Of a DNA stretch of 64,000 bases, positions 8,220 to 15,963 are shown one piece after another (positions within the stretch are counted from its first letter, which is position 1; each line of letters opens with the position of its first letter). The DNA lies in contig NZ_CALNVW010000017.1 in the NCBI RefSeq assembly GCF_940670765.1, positions 186,001 through 250,000 of the forward strand, read 5' to 3'. The DNA comes from Streptomyces sp. A 4/2. Its GTDB lineage: Bacteria; Actinomycetota; Actinomycetes; Streptomycetales; Streptomycetaceae. Both the position numbers and the translations under genes were made by a program. The notes below the pieces were generated by a model that saw only the letters and a program-made list of their open reading frames with translations, made no database searches and was not told the origin of the DNA.

Positions 8220-8481
8220 CCCTTCGCCCTCCTTTCGGCGGTCGCTCGTACACCGATGGGGGTCCGCCGGAAGGCTTAGACGCATGTAGGTCGATCGGCT
8301 GTCCCGACTTGCGCACAGCGCCCGTATGCCTGTCCCGGCCCCGCGCTCCCGCCCTGGTGAGGGCGGCGGACACCTCTCGACGACCAGTACCGCAGCCCAG
8401 CTGTCCACTCGAACAGGCCATTGGTGAGGAGCCTCACAATTCGGCGCGGTCAGCCAGAAATCCGGCGCGTCGTGAGTGAAG

Positions 8482-8558
8482 ATCCGGGTGACGACAAGCC
8501 CCCGCCACCACGGCGGGGCGGTCCGGGCGGACGCCGAGTCCTGCCGCCGTACCCGGAT
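8482..8558 (+). other. Structured 5'-UTR segment upstream of the c-di-AMP riboswitch
   Basis: An 8-bp perfect inverted repeat ATCCGGGT (8482-8489) / ACCCGGAT (8551-8558) encloses a second hairpin CCCCGCC-ACCA-GGCGGGG (about 8499-8519). Its right arm touches the 5' edge of the riboswitch call. The rest of the gap, 8220-8481, shows only a weak 5-bp hairpin (about 8350-8365) and no coding signal. The structure could be part of the leader's folding or a separate element. Confidence 0.4.
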
Positions 8559-8737
8559 GTCTGGTCGACACGAGTGGATCGGCAGGAGTGGAGGACCCAA
8601 GCAGTCCGGGGCGACAGCGTTGTCGCTCCTCGGGGTGAAGCCGCTTGGCGGGAAGGCCGACTTGATCAGTCGGTCACCCCGCACGGCGGCCGGGCAACTT
8701 CGCCGGCCCGAACCCGACAGGTCATCCTTCACAGGCG
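8543..8737 (+). promoter_or_regulatory. ydaO-type c-di-AMP riboswitch
   Basis: The conserved core of the ydaO/yuaA class is recognisable by eye: GGAGGACCCA (from about 8589), GGGGUGAAGCCGC (8632-8644) and, at the 3' side, CCGAACCCGACAGGUCAUCC followed by AGGCGG (8706-8737). CCGCC at 8543-8547 can pair with GGCGG at 8733-8737 to close the P1 stem. This class senses cyclic di-AMP and turns off expression; in actinomycetes it precedes cell-wall hydrolase genes, and here the next gene, 20 bases away, is an NlpC/P60 hydrolase. The downstream sequence to the start is short, so control may act on translation or through P1 pairing. Confidence 0.88.
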
Positions 8738-8756
8738 GTTTGACGAAGGGTTGCGC

Positions 8757-9230
8757 ATGACTGCGCAGATTCACGTCCCGTCACTGCTCACCCGGGTCGG
8801 AACCGCATCGGCCTTCACGCTTGTCGCAGTCGCGGGGACCTCGCTGGCGCCGGGCGCCGCATCCGAGGCCCAGGCCGCGGCACACGGCGTCAGAGCCGTG
8901 CAGATCGCGGCCTCGAAGCGGGGTTCGCCCTACCAGTGGGGAGCGTCCGGGCCCTCACGGTTCGACTGCTCGGGGCTGACGCTCTACTCGTTCAAGAAGG
9001 CCGGCAAGAAGCTGCCGCGCACGGCTCAGGGGCAGTACAACAACGTGCGCCACATCTCGGCCTCCGGCAGACAGCGCGGGGACCTGGTGTTCTTCCACTA
9101 CGGCCGGAGCGTCTACCACGTCGGCATCTACGCCGGCAACGGCAAGATCTGGCACTCGCCCAAGACCGGATCCGTGGTCAGGCTGGAGAAGATCTGGACC
9201 CACAGCGTCTGGTACGGCCGCGTGGGCTGA
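8757..9230 (+). CDS. Secreted NlpC/P60 peptidoglycan endopeptidase
   Basis: 157 residues: a signal peptide (about 1-40, ending in EAQAAA) followed directly by a single NlpC/P60 domain. The catalytic triad is Cys71 in RFDCSGL, His121 in VYHVGIY and His133 in KIWHSP. Such enzymes cleave peptide cross-bridges in peptidoglycan, acting outside the cell. No LysM or SH3 wall-binding domain is present, so it is a minimal form. The start ATG 8757 follows GAAGGG and lies directly behind the ydaO riboswitch, so expression should fall when c-di-AMP is high. A terminator hairpin follows at 9290-9321. Confidence 0.92.
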   Translation: MTAQIHVPSLLTRVGTASAFTLVAVAGTSLAPGAASEAQAAAHGVRAVQIAASKRGSPYQWGASGPSRFDCSGLTLYSFKKAGKKLPRTAQGQYNNVRHISASGRQRGDLVFFHYGRSVYHVGIYAGNGKIWHSPKTGSVVRLEKIWTHSVWYGRVG

Positions 9231-9289
9231 GGTCACTCGTCACTCTCCGGCGGACCGGTCAGCGTGACCTGACGCCGCACCCGGCACGT

Positions 9290-9321
9290 GCACCGGAGCC
9301 GGTCGCCCCCGGCCCCGGTGC
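9290..9321. terminator. Hairpin between convergent wall hydrolase and HATPase genes
   Basis: Nested stem: GCACCGG (9290-9296) with CCGGTGC (9315-9321), and CCGG (9299-9302) with CCGG (9309-9312) inside it. It lies between the two convergent stops and can serve both. Confidence 0.6.
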
Positions 9322-9334
9322 GTATCGCGGCAGT

Positions 9335-9766
9335 TCAGCCCTGGACGGCTGCCGTCCAGGGCAGCGCGATCCATACGGTCTTGCCGCCGTCCTTCGTCGG
9401 AGTGACGAAGAGCCGCCCGCCGTTCTCGACCGCCAGCCAGCGGATGATGACCATCCCCCGGCCGTTGTCCTGCTGCACGGCCGCAGGCAGGCGCTGAGGC
9501 CACCGCGGGTGACTGTCTGTCACGCCGACGCACAGCCGTTCGTCCCGTTCCAGCACGACCTGGACCGTGAAGACCGGTGACTGACCGAACGTGTGCTGAA
9601 CCGCGTTGGTCGCCAGTTCCGAGACGATCAGCCGGACCGTGTCCGCAAGGTCGGCGTCCGCCGGAAGCCCCCACTCGGCCAGTGCTCGGGCCACGAACGT
9701 CCTGGCCGCCGGAACCGAAGCGGCCTCGCTCGGCAGGGTGACGGTTGCTTCCTGGTGGTCTGCCAT
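9335..9766 (-). CDS. HATPase_c anti-sigma-factor-type ATP-binding protein
   Basis: 143 residues. A single histidine-kinase-like ATPase domain of the RsbW/SpoIIAB-like group that is abundant in streptomycetes. The N box is SELATNAVQHT, and the G1-type loop includes QDNGRGMVIIRW. There is no phosphoacceptor domain, so it is not a full histidine kinase. Such proteins act as anti-sigma kinases or regulators, often beside Xre/DUF397 genes, but none is adjacent here. The start ATG 9766 (MADHQEA) is chosen over the in-frame GTG at 9832, because AAAGGGG precedes it and the family begins at this point. Confidence 0.78.
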   Translation of the reverse strand: MADHQEATVTLPSEAASVPAARTFVARALAEWGLPADADLADTVRLIVSELATNAVQHTFGQSPVFTVQVVLERDERLCVGVTDSHPRWPQRLPAAVQQDNGRGMVIIRWLAVENGGRLFVTPTKDGGKTVWIALPWTAAVQG

Positions 9767-9898
9767 GACGGCCTGCCCCTTTCCCGCCGGTGCCGGTTCC
9801 GACTCGTACGGATGCGCTTCGAGGACGGTCACAGCCGGTCACAGCCGGGCACGGGCGGCTGCGGGCGGCTGCGGACGGCGCTTCGTGCCAGCCTGCCA

Positions 9899-9960
9899 CT
9901 CAAAGTGACCGGAACACCGGCGATCCACCAAGATGCGCATATATCTGTCGCTCAAAGTGA
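9899..9960. repeat. Two copies of CTCAAAGTGA, 52 bases apart, upstream of the HATPase gene
   Basis: The 10-mer CTCAAAGTGA occurs at 9899-9908 and 9951-9960, exactly 52 bases apart, or five helical turns. Read on the minus strand as TCACTTTGAG, both copies lie upstream of the HATPase gene (start 9766). The first copy also forms CACT-CAA-AGTG. Paired, phased sites of this kind are typical of a looping or cooperative regulator. A 10-bp tandem (GGTCACAGCC twice, about 9829-9848) lies nearer the gene. Confidence 0.4.
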
Positions 9961-10033
9961 TGAACTCTGCGACGGGAGACCGCATTTCGGGGGTCGAGTC
10001 GGCTTTGTCGACTTCGCGTCCCGGCCGGTCCCC

Positions 10034-11191
10034 CTATCGTCCGGTCGGCGCGGTCCGCAGAATCGTGCCCACCGCCGCCTCGATCTGCCGTTCCGTGAGA
10101 TCCGCGCGGGCCGTGAGCCTGAGCCGGGAGATTCCGTCGGGCACCGAAGGCGGCCGGAAACAGCCCACGACGAGGCCCGCGTCACGGCAGTCGGCCGCCC
10201 AGCGCAGCGCCTGGTCCGGCGACGGGGCGAGTACGGAGACGACAGCGGCCTGCGGCTGTACGGCGCTCAGCCCCGCCGCGGTGAGACGTCCGTGCAGGGT
10301 GCGGGCCACCGTACGGACCCGGTCGGCCAGTTGGGGGTCGCTCCGCAACAGCCGCAGACTCGCCAGTGCGGCCCCCGCCGACGCCGGCGCCAGTCCCGTG
10401 TCGAAGATGAACGTACGGGCCGTGTTGACGAGATGGTCGATGACCCGGGCGGGCCCCAGTACCGCACCGCCCTGGCTGCCGAGGGACTTCGACAAGGTCA
10501 CTGTGGCGACCACGTCGCCGTCGCCCGCGAGCCCCGCCGCCCGCAGCGCGCCCCGTCCGCCGTCACCGAGCACACCGAGGCCGTGCGCGTCGTCGACGAC
10601 CAGGGCCGCTCCGTATCTGCGGCAGACGGCGGCCAGTTCGGTCAGCGGCGCCGCGTCGCCGTCGACCGAGAAGACCGAGTCGGTCACGGCGAGCGCGCGG
10701 CCGTCGTGGGCGTCCAGCGCTTTGTCCACGGCCTCCGGGTCGGCATGCGGGACGACGGCCGTCTGCGCCCTGGAGAGCCGGCAACCGTCCACGATCGAGG
10801 CATGGTTGTCCGCGTCCGAGACGATGAGGGAGCCCCGGTCGGTGAGCGCGGTGAGCGCGGCGATGTTGGCCGCGTAACCCGACGAGAAGACCAGCGCGGC
10901 CTCGAAGCCGCAGAACTCCGCCAGCTCGCGCTCCAGTTCGGCGTGCAGCACGGTGGAGCCCGTGACCAGCCGTGATCCGGTGGCGCCCGCGCCCCACCGG
11001 CGGGCCGCCGCTGCGGCGGCCCCGGTGATCTCCGGTCTGCGGGTCAGTCCGAGATAGTCGTTGCTCGCCAGATCCAGCAGATCGGGTTCGGCGGTACGCG
11101 GACGGAGTGTGCGCACCAGCCCGGCCGCCGCGCGCCCGCGGGCGGCGGCGTCGGTCCACTCGAAGGGCGCTCGTGGAGTGGCTGAGGGCAT
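10034..11191 (-). CDS. bioF: 8-amino-7-oxononanoate synthase
   Basis: 385 residues. BioF is the PLP-dependent enzyme that condenses pimeloyl-CoA or pimeloyl-ACP with alanine to form KAPA, the first committed step of biotin ring assembly. The PLP-binding Lys is Lys235 in TLSKSLGSQGG, and His203 in VDDAHGLG stacks on the cofactor. The N-terminal SNDYLGL motif is also typical. The start ATG 11191 has AAGGGA upstream. It is divergent from bioB-bioA-bioD with a 143-base shared control region, so the complete late biotin pathway is present here. Glycine C-acetyltransferase is the closest alternative family, but the bio context excludes it. Confidence 0.93.
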   Translation of the reverse strand: MPSATPRAPFEWTDAAARGRAAAGLVRTLRPRTAEPDLLDLASNDYLGLTRRPEITGAAAAAARRWGAGATGSRLVTGSTVLHAELERELAEFCGFEAALVFSSGYAANIAALTALTDRGSLIVSDADNHASIVDGCRLSRAQTAVVPHADPEAVDKALDAHDGRALAVTDSVFSVDGDAAPLTELAAVCRRYGAALVVDDAHGLGVLGDGGRGALRAAGLAGDGDVVATVTLSKSLGSQGGAVLGPARVIDHLVNTARTFIFDTGLAPASAGAALASLRLLRSDPQLADRVRTVARTLHGRLTAAGLSAVQPQAAVVSVLAPSPDQALRWAADCRDAGLVVGCFRPPSVPDGISRLRLTARADLTERQIEAAVGTILRTAPTGR

Positions 11192-11334
11192 GATCGGTCC
11201 CTTTTTGTAGGCAGTTAACAGACCCTAGCCGGGGTGGTGCGGGTGCATGGTGTGGCAATACACACACGACAAGGCAGCGGTGTTGTCCGGTTCCTCCTTG
11301 GACGGAGGCCGGGCCGTGGTCCAGGATCAGCGCT
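11192..11334. promoter_or_regulatory. Shared bioF/bioB divergent control region
   Basis: For bioB, TTGGAC (11298-11303) and CAGGAT (11322-11327) are spaced by 18 bases, and the -10 lies seven bases before ATG 11335, so the bioB message is probably leaderless. Near bioF, TGTAGGCAGTTAAC (11206-11219) resembles the TGAAC-N3-GTTAAC sites known for the TetR-type biotin repressor BioQ of other actinobacteria, with two mismatches in the left half. No bioQ or birA gene is in the window. The site assignment is tentative. Confidence 0.5.
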
Positions 11335-12396
11335 ATGGACCTGTTGAACACGCTGGTGGACAAGGGGCTGCGGCGCGAACTGCCGACCCGTGAAGAGGCG
11401 CTCGCCGTACTGGCGACGTCCGACGACGAACTGCTGGATGTGGTGGCGGCGGCCGGAAGGGTACGCCGTCAATGGTTCGGGCGACGGGTGAAACTCAACT
11501 ATCTGGTCAATCTGAAGTCCGGACTCTGCCCGGAGGACTGTTCGTACTGCTCGCAGCGGCTCGGCTCCAAGGCCGAGATCCTCAAGTACACCTGGCTGAA
11601 GCCCGACGAGGCGTCGCGGGCAGCGGCTGCCGGGGTGGCCGGCGGGGCGAAGCGGGTCTGTCTGGTCGCCAGTGGCCGCGGGCCGACCGACCGTGACGTG
11701 GACAGGGTCTCGGAGACCATCGAGGCGATCAAGGGACAGCACGAGGACATCGAGGTGTGCGCCTGTCTCGGCCTGTTGAAGGACGGCCAGGCCGAGCGGC
11801 TGCGGGCGGCCGGCGCCGACGCGTACAACCACAACCTCAACACCTCGGAGGCGACCTACGCGGACATCTGCACCACCCACGACTTCTCCGACCGGGTGGA
11901 GACCGTCCAACAGGCGCAGGCCGCCGGGCTCTCGGCCTGCTCCGGGCTGATCGCCGGGATGGGCGAGAGCGATGCCGATCTGGTGGACGTGGTCTTCGCG
12001 CTGCGCGAACTGGACCCGGACTCGGTGCCGGTGAACTTCCTGATCCCCATGGAGGGGACCCCGCTGGCCGGGGACTGGCACCTCACGCCGCAGCGCTGTC
12101 TGCGCATCCTGGCGATGACACGGTTCATCTGCCCCGACGCGGAGGTGCGGCTGGCCGGCGGGCGCGAGGTGCATCTGCGCTCGTTGCAGCCACTGGCTCT
12201 GCACCTGGTCAACTCGATCTTCCTCGGGGACTATCTGACCAGCGAGGGACAGGCGGGCCGGGCCGACCTGGACATGATCGCGGACGCCGGTTTCGAGGTG
12301 GAGGGCGCGGAGACCACCACGCTGCCCGAACACCGTGAGGGCCTGGTGTCGGTCCGGCGCCGGGGTGCCGGGACAGATCTCGCGCCCAATGCCTGA
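11335..12396 (+). CDS. bioB: Biotin synthase (radical SAM)
   Basis: 353 residues. It inserts sulfur into dethiobiotin to make biotin. The radical SAM cluster motif CPEDCSYC supplies Cys65, Cys69 and Cys72 for the 4Fe-4S cluster. Further motifs typical of BioB are [21 protein letters not shown] and RLAGGREV, the last carrying the Arg ligand of the 2Fe-2S cluster. The start ATG 11335 has no Shine-Dalgarno sequence; a promoter seven bases upstream suggests a leaderless message. The stop overlaps the bioA start by 8 bases, so translation is coupled. Confidence 0.96.
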   Translation: MDLLNTLVDKGLRRELPTREEALAVLATSDDELLDVVAAAGRVRRQWFGRRVKLNYLVNLKSGLCPEDCSYCSQRLGSKAEILKYTWLKPDEASRAAAAGVAGGAKRVCLVASGRGPTDRDVDRVSETIEAIKGQHEDIEVCACLGLLKDGQAERLRAAGADAYNHNLNTSEATYADICTTHDFSDRVETVQQAQAAGLSACSGLIAGMGESDADLVDVVFALRELDPDSVPVNFLIPMEGTPLAGDWHLTPQRCLRILAMTRFICPDAEVRLAGGREVHLRSLQPLALHLVNSIFLGDYLTSEGQAGRADLDMIADAGFEVEGAETTTLPEHREGLVSVRRRGAGTDLAPNA

Positions 12397-13660
12397 CACC
12401 AGGGAGATCCTCGACCTCGACCGGCGCCATGTCTGGCACCCCTACGGTCCGATGCCCGGTCGGCAGGAGCCGCTGCTCGTCGAGTCCGCGTCCGGTGTCC
12501 GGCTGCGCGTCGCCGGGGCGGGAGACCTCGTCGACGGCATGTCGTCCTGGTGGTCGGCGATCCACGGGTACAGCCATCCGGTGCTCGACGAGGCCGCCCG
12601 TGGCCAGCTGGACCGGATGAGTCATGTGATGTTCGGCGGGCTCACCCATGAGCCCGCCGTGCGGCTCGCGGCGAAACTGGTGGAGATCACGCCCGAGCCG
12701 CTCCAGCACGTCTTCCTCTCGGACTCGGGCTCGGTGTCCGTCGAGGTCGCGGTGAAGATGTGTCTGCAGTACTGGCGTTCGGTCGGCCGCCCGGCCAAGC
12801 AGCGGCTGCTGACCTGGCGGGGCGGTTACCACGGGGACACCTGGCAGCCCATGTCGGTGTGCGACCCCGAGGGCGGGATGCACGAGCTGTGGTCGGGGGT
12901 GCTGCCGCGTCAGGTCTTCGCCGACGCGCCGCCGGCGGAGTACGAGCAGACGTACGCCGACCATCTCCACGAGCTGGTGGCACGCCACGCCGACGAGCTG
13001 GCCGCGGTGATCGTGGAGCCGGTGGTGCAGGGGGCGGGCGGAATGCGGTTCCACTCCCCGGCGTATCTGCGGGTGCTCCGCGAGGCGTGCGACGCGCACG
13101 ACGTGCTGTTGGTGTTCGACGAGATCGCCACCGGGTTCGGCCGTACGGGCAAGCTGTTCGCCGCCGGTCACGCCGGGGTCGCACCGGACGTGATGTGCGT
13201 GGGCAAGGCCCTGACCGGTGGCTATCTGACGATGGCGGCGACGCTCTGCACTCCCCGGGTGGCCGAAGGCATCGCCCGGGGCGAGGTGCCGGTACTGGCC
13301 CACGGCCCGACGTTCATGGGCAATCCGCTTGCTGCCGCGGTGGCCTGTGCCTCGATCGATCTGCTGCTCGGCCAGGACTGGGAGCGGGAGATCGGGCGGC
13401 TGGAGTCGGGCCTGCGGGACGGCCTCGCGGAGGCGGCCTCGCTGCCCGGCGTACGGGACGTACGCGTGCTCGGCGGGATCGGCGTCGTACAACTGGACCA
13501 CGAGGTGGACATGGCAGCGGCGACGCGGGCGGCGGTGCGCGAGGGCGTGTGGCTGCGGCCGTTCCGCGATCTCGTCTACACCATGCCGCCGTACATCACC
13601 GGGGACCAGGACCTGGCACGGATCTGCCGTGCGGTGTGCGCTGTGGCGCGGGAGGGATGA
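12389..13660 (+). CDS. bioA: Adenosylmethionine-8-amino-7-oxononanoate aminotransferase
   Basis: 423 residues. A class III PLP aminotransferase that converts KAPA to DAPA using S-adenosylmethionine as amino donor. The PLP Lys is Lys273 in [11 protein letters not shown]; Asp244 in [12 protein letters not shown] contacts the ring; the SSWW motif (52-55) is characteristic of BioA substrate binding. ATG 12389 is chosen because the family N-terminus ([10 protein letters not shown]) follows directly; it overlaps bioB by 8 bases. bioD begins one base after the stop. Confidence 0.95.
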   Translation: MPDTREILDLDRRHVWHPYGPMPGRQEPLLVESASGVRLRVAGAGDLVDGMSSWWSAIHGYSHPVLDEAARGQLDRMSHVMFGGLTHEPAVRLAAKLVEITPEPLQHVFLSDSGSVSVEVAVKMCLQYWRSVGRPAKQRLLTWRGGYHGDTWQPMSVCDPEGGMHELWSGVLPRQVFADAPPAEYEQTYADHLHELVARHADELAAVIVEPVVQGAGGMRFHSPAYLRVLREACDAHDVLLVFDEIATGFGRTGKLFAAGHAGVAPDVMCVGKALTGGYLTMAATLCTPRVAEGIARGEVPVLAHGPTFMGNPLAAAVACASIDLLLGQDWEREIGRLESGLRDGLAEAASLPGVRDVRVLGGIGVVQLDHEVDMAAATRAAVREGVWLRPFRDLVYTMPPYITGDQDLARICRAVCAVAREG

Positions 13661-13661
13661 C

Positions 13662-14369
13662 ATGACGATTCTCGTCGTGACGGGAACGGGTACGGAGATC
13701 GGCAAGACGGTGGTGACCGCCGCGGTGGCGGCTGCCGCCCGGGGCAGGTCGGTCGCCGTGCTCAAGCCCGCGCAGACCGGTCTTGAGCCGGGTGAGCACG
13801 GCGACGTGGCCGAGGTCGCACGGCTGGCCGGGCCGGTGACCGCCGTCGAACTCGCCCGGTACCCGGACCCGTTGGCGCCCGCGACGGCCGCGCGCCGGGC
13901 CGCAGCGGTCCCGGTGGATCCGCGGGACGTGGCGGACGCGGCACGGAAACTGGCCACGGAGCACGATCTGGTGCTGGTCGAGGGCGCGGGCGGACTGCTC
14001 GTACGGTTCGATGACACGGGCGGCACGCTCGCCGACGCGGCCGTGCTGATGGGGGCGCCGGTCCTGATCGTGGCACCCGCCGGGCTCGGCACCCTCAATG
14101 CCACCGCACTGACCGCCGAGGCCCTGCGGAACCGGGGGCTGGAGTGCCCGGGGGTGGTGATCGGCAGCTGGCCCGCCGATCCCGGCCTGGACGCCCGGTG
14201 CAATCTCCTGGACCTGCCGGAGGCGGCGGGGGCTCCGCTGCTCGGCGTGGTCCCGGCAGGGGCGGGCCGGCTCACGCCGGGCGACTTCCGTGACAGGGCC
14301 CCGGGCTGGCTCGCACCACGGCTCGGCGGCGTCCGGTCCTCCGGGTTCTCCGCCGCGCACGGGGAATGA
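13662..14369 (+). CDS. bioD: ATP-dependent dethiobiotin synthetase
   Basis: 235 residues. It closes the ureido ring of DAPA with CO2 and ATP. The P-loop is GTGTEIGKT (8-16, Lys15), followed by Lys35 in VLKPAQTG, which contacts carbamate, and EGAGGLLVR (phosphate and Mg binding). The site GGAGGG lies at the end of bioA, and the start ATG 13662 is one base past its stop. It is the last gene of the bioBAD operon. The C-terminal 20 residues are low-complexity and not conserved. Confidence 0.94.
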   Translation: MTILVVTGTGTEIGKTVVTAAVAAAARGRSVAVLKPAQTGLEPGEHGDVAEVARLAGPVTAVELARYPDPLAPATAARRAAAVPVDPRDVADAARKLATEHDLVLVEGAGGLLVRFDDTGGTLADAAVLMGAPVLIVAPAGLGTLNATALTAEALRNRGLECPGVVIGSWPADPGLDARCNLLDLPEAAGAPLLGVVPAGAGRLTPGDFRDRAPGWLAPRLGGVRSSGFSAAHGE

Positions 14370-14430
14370 ACCGGGTGGTCGGGGGGACAATCACCGTGCC
14401 CCCGCACCCCTTCACCAACGCCCACCATCG

Positions 14431-14466
14431 CCATCGCCATCACCTTCGCCATCGCCATCACCTTCG
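14431..14466 (+). repeat. Two exact 18-bp tandem repeats before the methyltransferase gene
   Basis: The unit CCATCGCCATCACCTTCG occurs twice without mismatch (14431-14448, 14449-14466), with a partial copy upstream. The array ends 15 bases before ATG 14482 and directly before its ribosome binding site AGAGGA. An internal 6-base CCATCG periodicity suggests that slippage made it. It lies in the bioD to methyltransferase gap, where copy number could vary between strains. Confidence 0.8.
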
Positions 14467-14481
14467 CCGGAGAGGACCGCA

Positions 14482-15177
14482 ATGCCGTTGCGCAGCAGCA
14501 GGACGTCCCGGGACGACGTGCACCATCCGCTCTTCGCACGTTTCTACGCCCGGTTCAGTGTCAGCGCCGACGTCAAGGGAGGGGTCGCCGCCCACCGCGC
14601 GGAACTGCTCTCGGGTCTCTCCGGGCGGGTGATCGAGATCGGCGCCGGGAACGGGCTCAACTTCACCCACTACCCGGCCGCCGTCACCGAGGTGGTGGCC
14701 GTCGAACCGGAGCGCTCCCTGCGGCAGTTGGCGGTCCGGTCGGCGATGCGCGCCAGGACTCCGGTGGACGTGATGCCGGGGACGGCCGAGGCCCTCCCGG
14801 TGGAGGGGGAGATGTTCGACGCGGCCGTGGCGTCGCTGGTGCTGTGCAGCGTGCGGGACGTACCGCAGGCGCTCGCCGAGATCAGGCGGGTACTGCGGCC
14901 CGGCGGCGAGCTGCGGTTCTTCGAGCACGGGCTGGGCCGGGGGCGGGCGATGACCACGACGCAGCGGGCTCTGGACCGTACGGTCTGGCCGCTGCTCTTC
15001 GGTGGCTGTCACACGGCGCGGGACACGCCGGCGGCGATCCGGGCTGCGGGCTTCGAGCTGGGCGAGTACCGGCGGCTGACCATCCCGGAGAGCGGTCTCC
15101 AGGTCCCCACGTCGCCCTGTGTTCTGGGAGTGGCACGGCGGCCGGGTCCTTCGGGGACGGCCGACGGCGCCGGGTGA
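14482..15177 (+). CDS. Class I SAM-dependent methyltransferase
   Basis: 231 residues. The SAM-binding motif I is VIEIGAGNGLN (50-60), the acidic motif II end is VVAVEPERSL, and the later motif LRPGGELRFFEHG gives a Methyltransf_11-type fold. FFEHG after strand 5 is shared with UbiE/ERG6-like small-molecule methyltransferases. The substrate is unknown. The start ATG 14482 has AGAGGA upstream; the longer frame from 14290 runs through the 18-bp repeats and would encode an artificial Ser-Pro tract, so it is rejected. Confidence 0.85.
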   Translation: MPLRSSRTSRDDVHHPLFARFYARFSVSADVKGGVAAHRAELLSGLSGRVIEIGAGNGLNFTHYPAAVTEVVAVEPERSLRQLAVRSAMRARTPVDVMPGTAEALPVEGEMFDAAVASLVLCSVRDVPQALAEIRRVLRPGGELRFFEHGLGRGRAMTTTQRALDRTVWPLLFGGCHTARDTPAAIRAAGFELGEYRRLTIPESGLQVPTSPCVLGVARRPGPSGTADGAG

Positions 15178-15184
15178 GCGGGGT

Positions 15185-15559
15185 TCAGAGAAGGCTCCAC
15201 TGCCGCAGTTCGTCGGCGATCGCCCGGACATCGGCCTTGTCCTGTTTGACGAGCCGGGCCAGGTCTCGTACCTGTTCGGGCGAGGTGACGACCTTCAGTC
15301 CGCAGGCGACGAGGTACCCGTAGGCGACGGCGGACGCGAACATCGCATTCGAATGCTCCAACGCCGGTACATGGAGCAGCAGTTGGAGCAGTGCGGCGGC
15401 ACGGCTGTGCGGGTCGCTGTACACAGGGACGCCGAAGACCTCCGCCTCGTGCCTACTGACCGCTGCCACGAGCGCGCCCCAGTCGGTGACCGGCGGGTCG
15501 CCCGGTGTCTTGTGCTCGGCGACCATGAGCAGCCAGGCCAGATCGATCCGGAGGTTCAA
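15185..15559 (-). CDS. Fic/Doc-like toxin component with degenerate motif
   Basis: 124 residues from TTG 15559. The helical sequence and the downstream pairing with an RHH antitoxin match the streptomycete group annotated as Fic-family toxin components. The usual active-site signature HxFx[DE]GN[GK]R is not present. In its place is HVPALEHSNAMFA (63-75), which keeps His63 and an Asn but lacks the Gly pair and the Arg that hold the nucleotide phosphates. It may therefore not catalyse AMP or phosphate transfer in the usual way, or belong to a separate subfamily. The frame is open upstream into the antitoxin, so the start is uncertain. Convergent with the methyltransferase, 7 bases apart. Confidence 0.62.
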   Translation of the reverse strand: MNLRIDLAWLLMVAEHKTPGDPPVTDWGALVAAVSRHEAEVFGVPVYSDPHSRAAALLQLLLHVPALEHSNAMFASAVAYGYLVACGLKVVTSPEQVRDLARLVKQDKADVRAIADELRQWSLL

Positions 15560-15599
15560 CGGCTGCCCCTGCCAGGGTCGTTGTCGGTCCTGCCCGCTG

Positions 15600-15809
15600 T
15601 CACGTGGCGAACTCCTCGGCGAACACCGACTCGTACTGCTTCATGAAGTCGGCGGCTGCCTCGACAAAGGTGTGTCCCACTTCGCCCGCGTCCTGATTGA
15701 CCAGCTCCTCGATGTAGCGGTTCACGCTCATCCCGCGCTGGAGCGCACGCTCTCGCGCCGCTTCGGCGGTTGCCTCGTCCACGCGTACGTTCAACTGGGT
15801 CTTGGCCAC
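15600..15809 (-). CDS. Ribbon-helix-helix (Arc-type) antitoxin
   Basis: 69 residues. The beginning MAKTQLNVRVDEATAEAARERALQRG followed by MSVNRYIEELV is the short strand plus two helices of an RHH repressor; the last 30 residues are an acidic helix suited to binding a toxin. The toxin gene follows 40 bases downstream on the same strand. The start is GTG 15809. TAGCTT (15816-15821) lies six bases upstream on the coding strand, so the message is probably leaderless and self-regulated through the GCTAGC boxes in the promoter. Confidence 0.8.
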   Translation of the reverse strand: MAKTQLNVRVDEATAEAARERALQRGMSVNRYIEELVNQDAGEVGHTFVEAAADFMKQYESVFAEEFAT

Positions 15810-15840
15810 CCCGTCAAGCTAGCGCGCGGGTGCTAGCACC
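15810..15840 (-). promoter_or_regulatory. Antitoxin promoter with two GCTAGC operator boxes
   Basis: GCTAGC at 15818-15823 overlaps the -10 box TAGCTT, and the 12-bp perfect palindrome GGTGCTAGCACC is at 15829-15840, between -10 and -35. The two centres are 14 bases apart. Palindromes over the core promoter fit RHH autoregulation by the antitoxin or the toxin-antitoxin complex. Confidence 0.55.
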
Positions 15841-15963
15841 GGCAAGAGGAGGCTCCACCGGTCCCGCCGTCTCGCTCTGCGCGAAACCGCGCGCCTGCCG
15901 GTGCGGCTCGCGGCCATGATGTGCGGCACCGGACCACCCTGGACAACTGGACGAGGAGCCCTC

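Noticed and set aside
12209..14539. A 776-codon open frame antisense to bioA and bioD
   Set aside because: High-GC third-position bias keeps antisense frames open; the plus strand holds complete bioA and bioD with all motifs, and the antisense protein is Arg/Pro-rich without family features.
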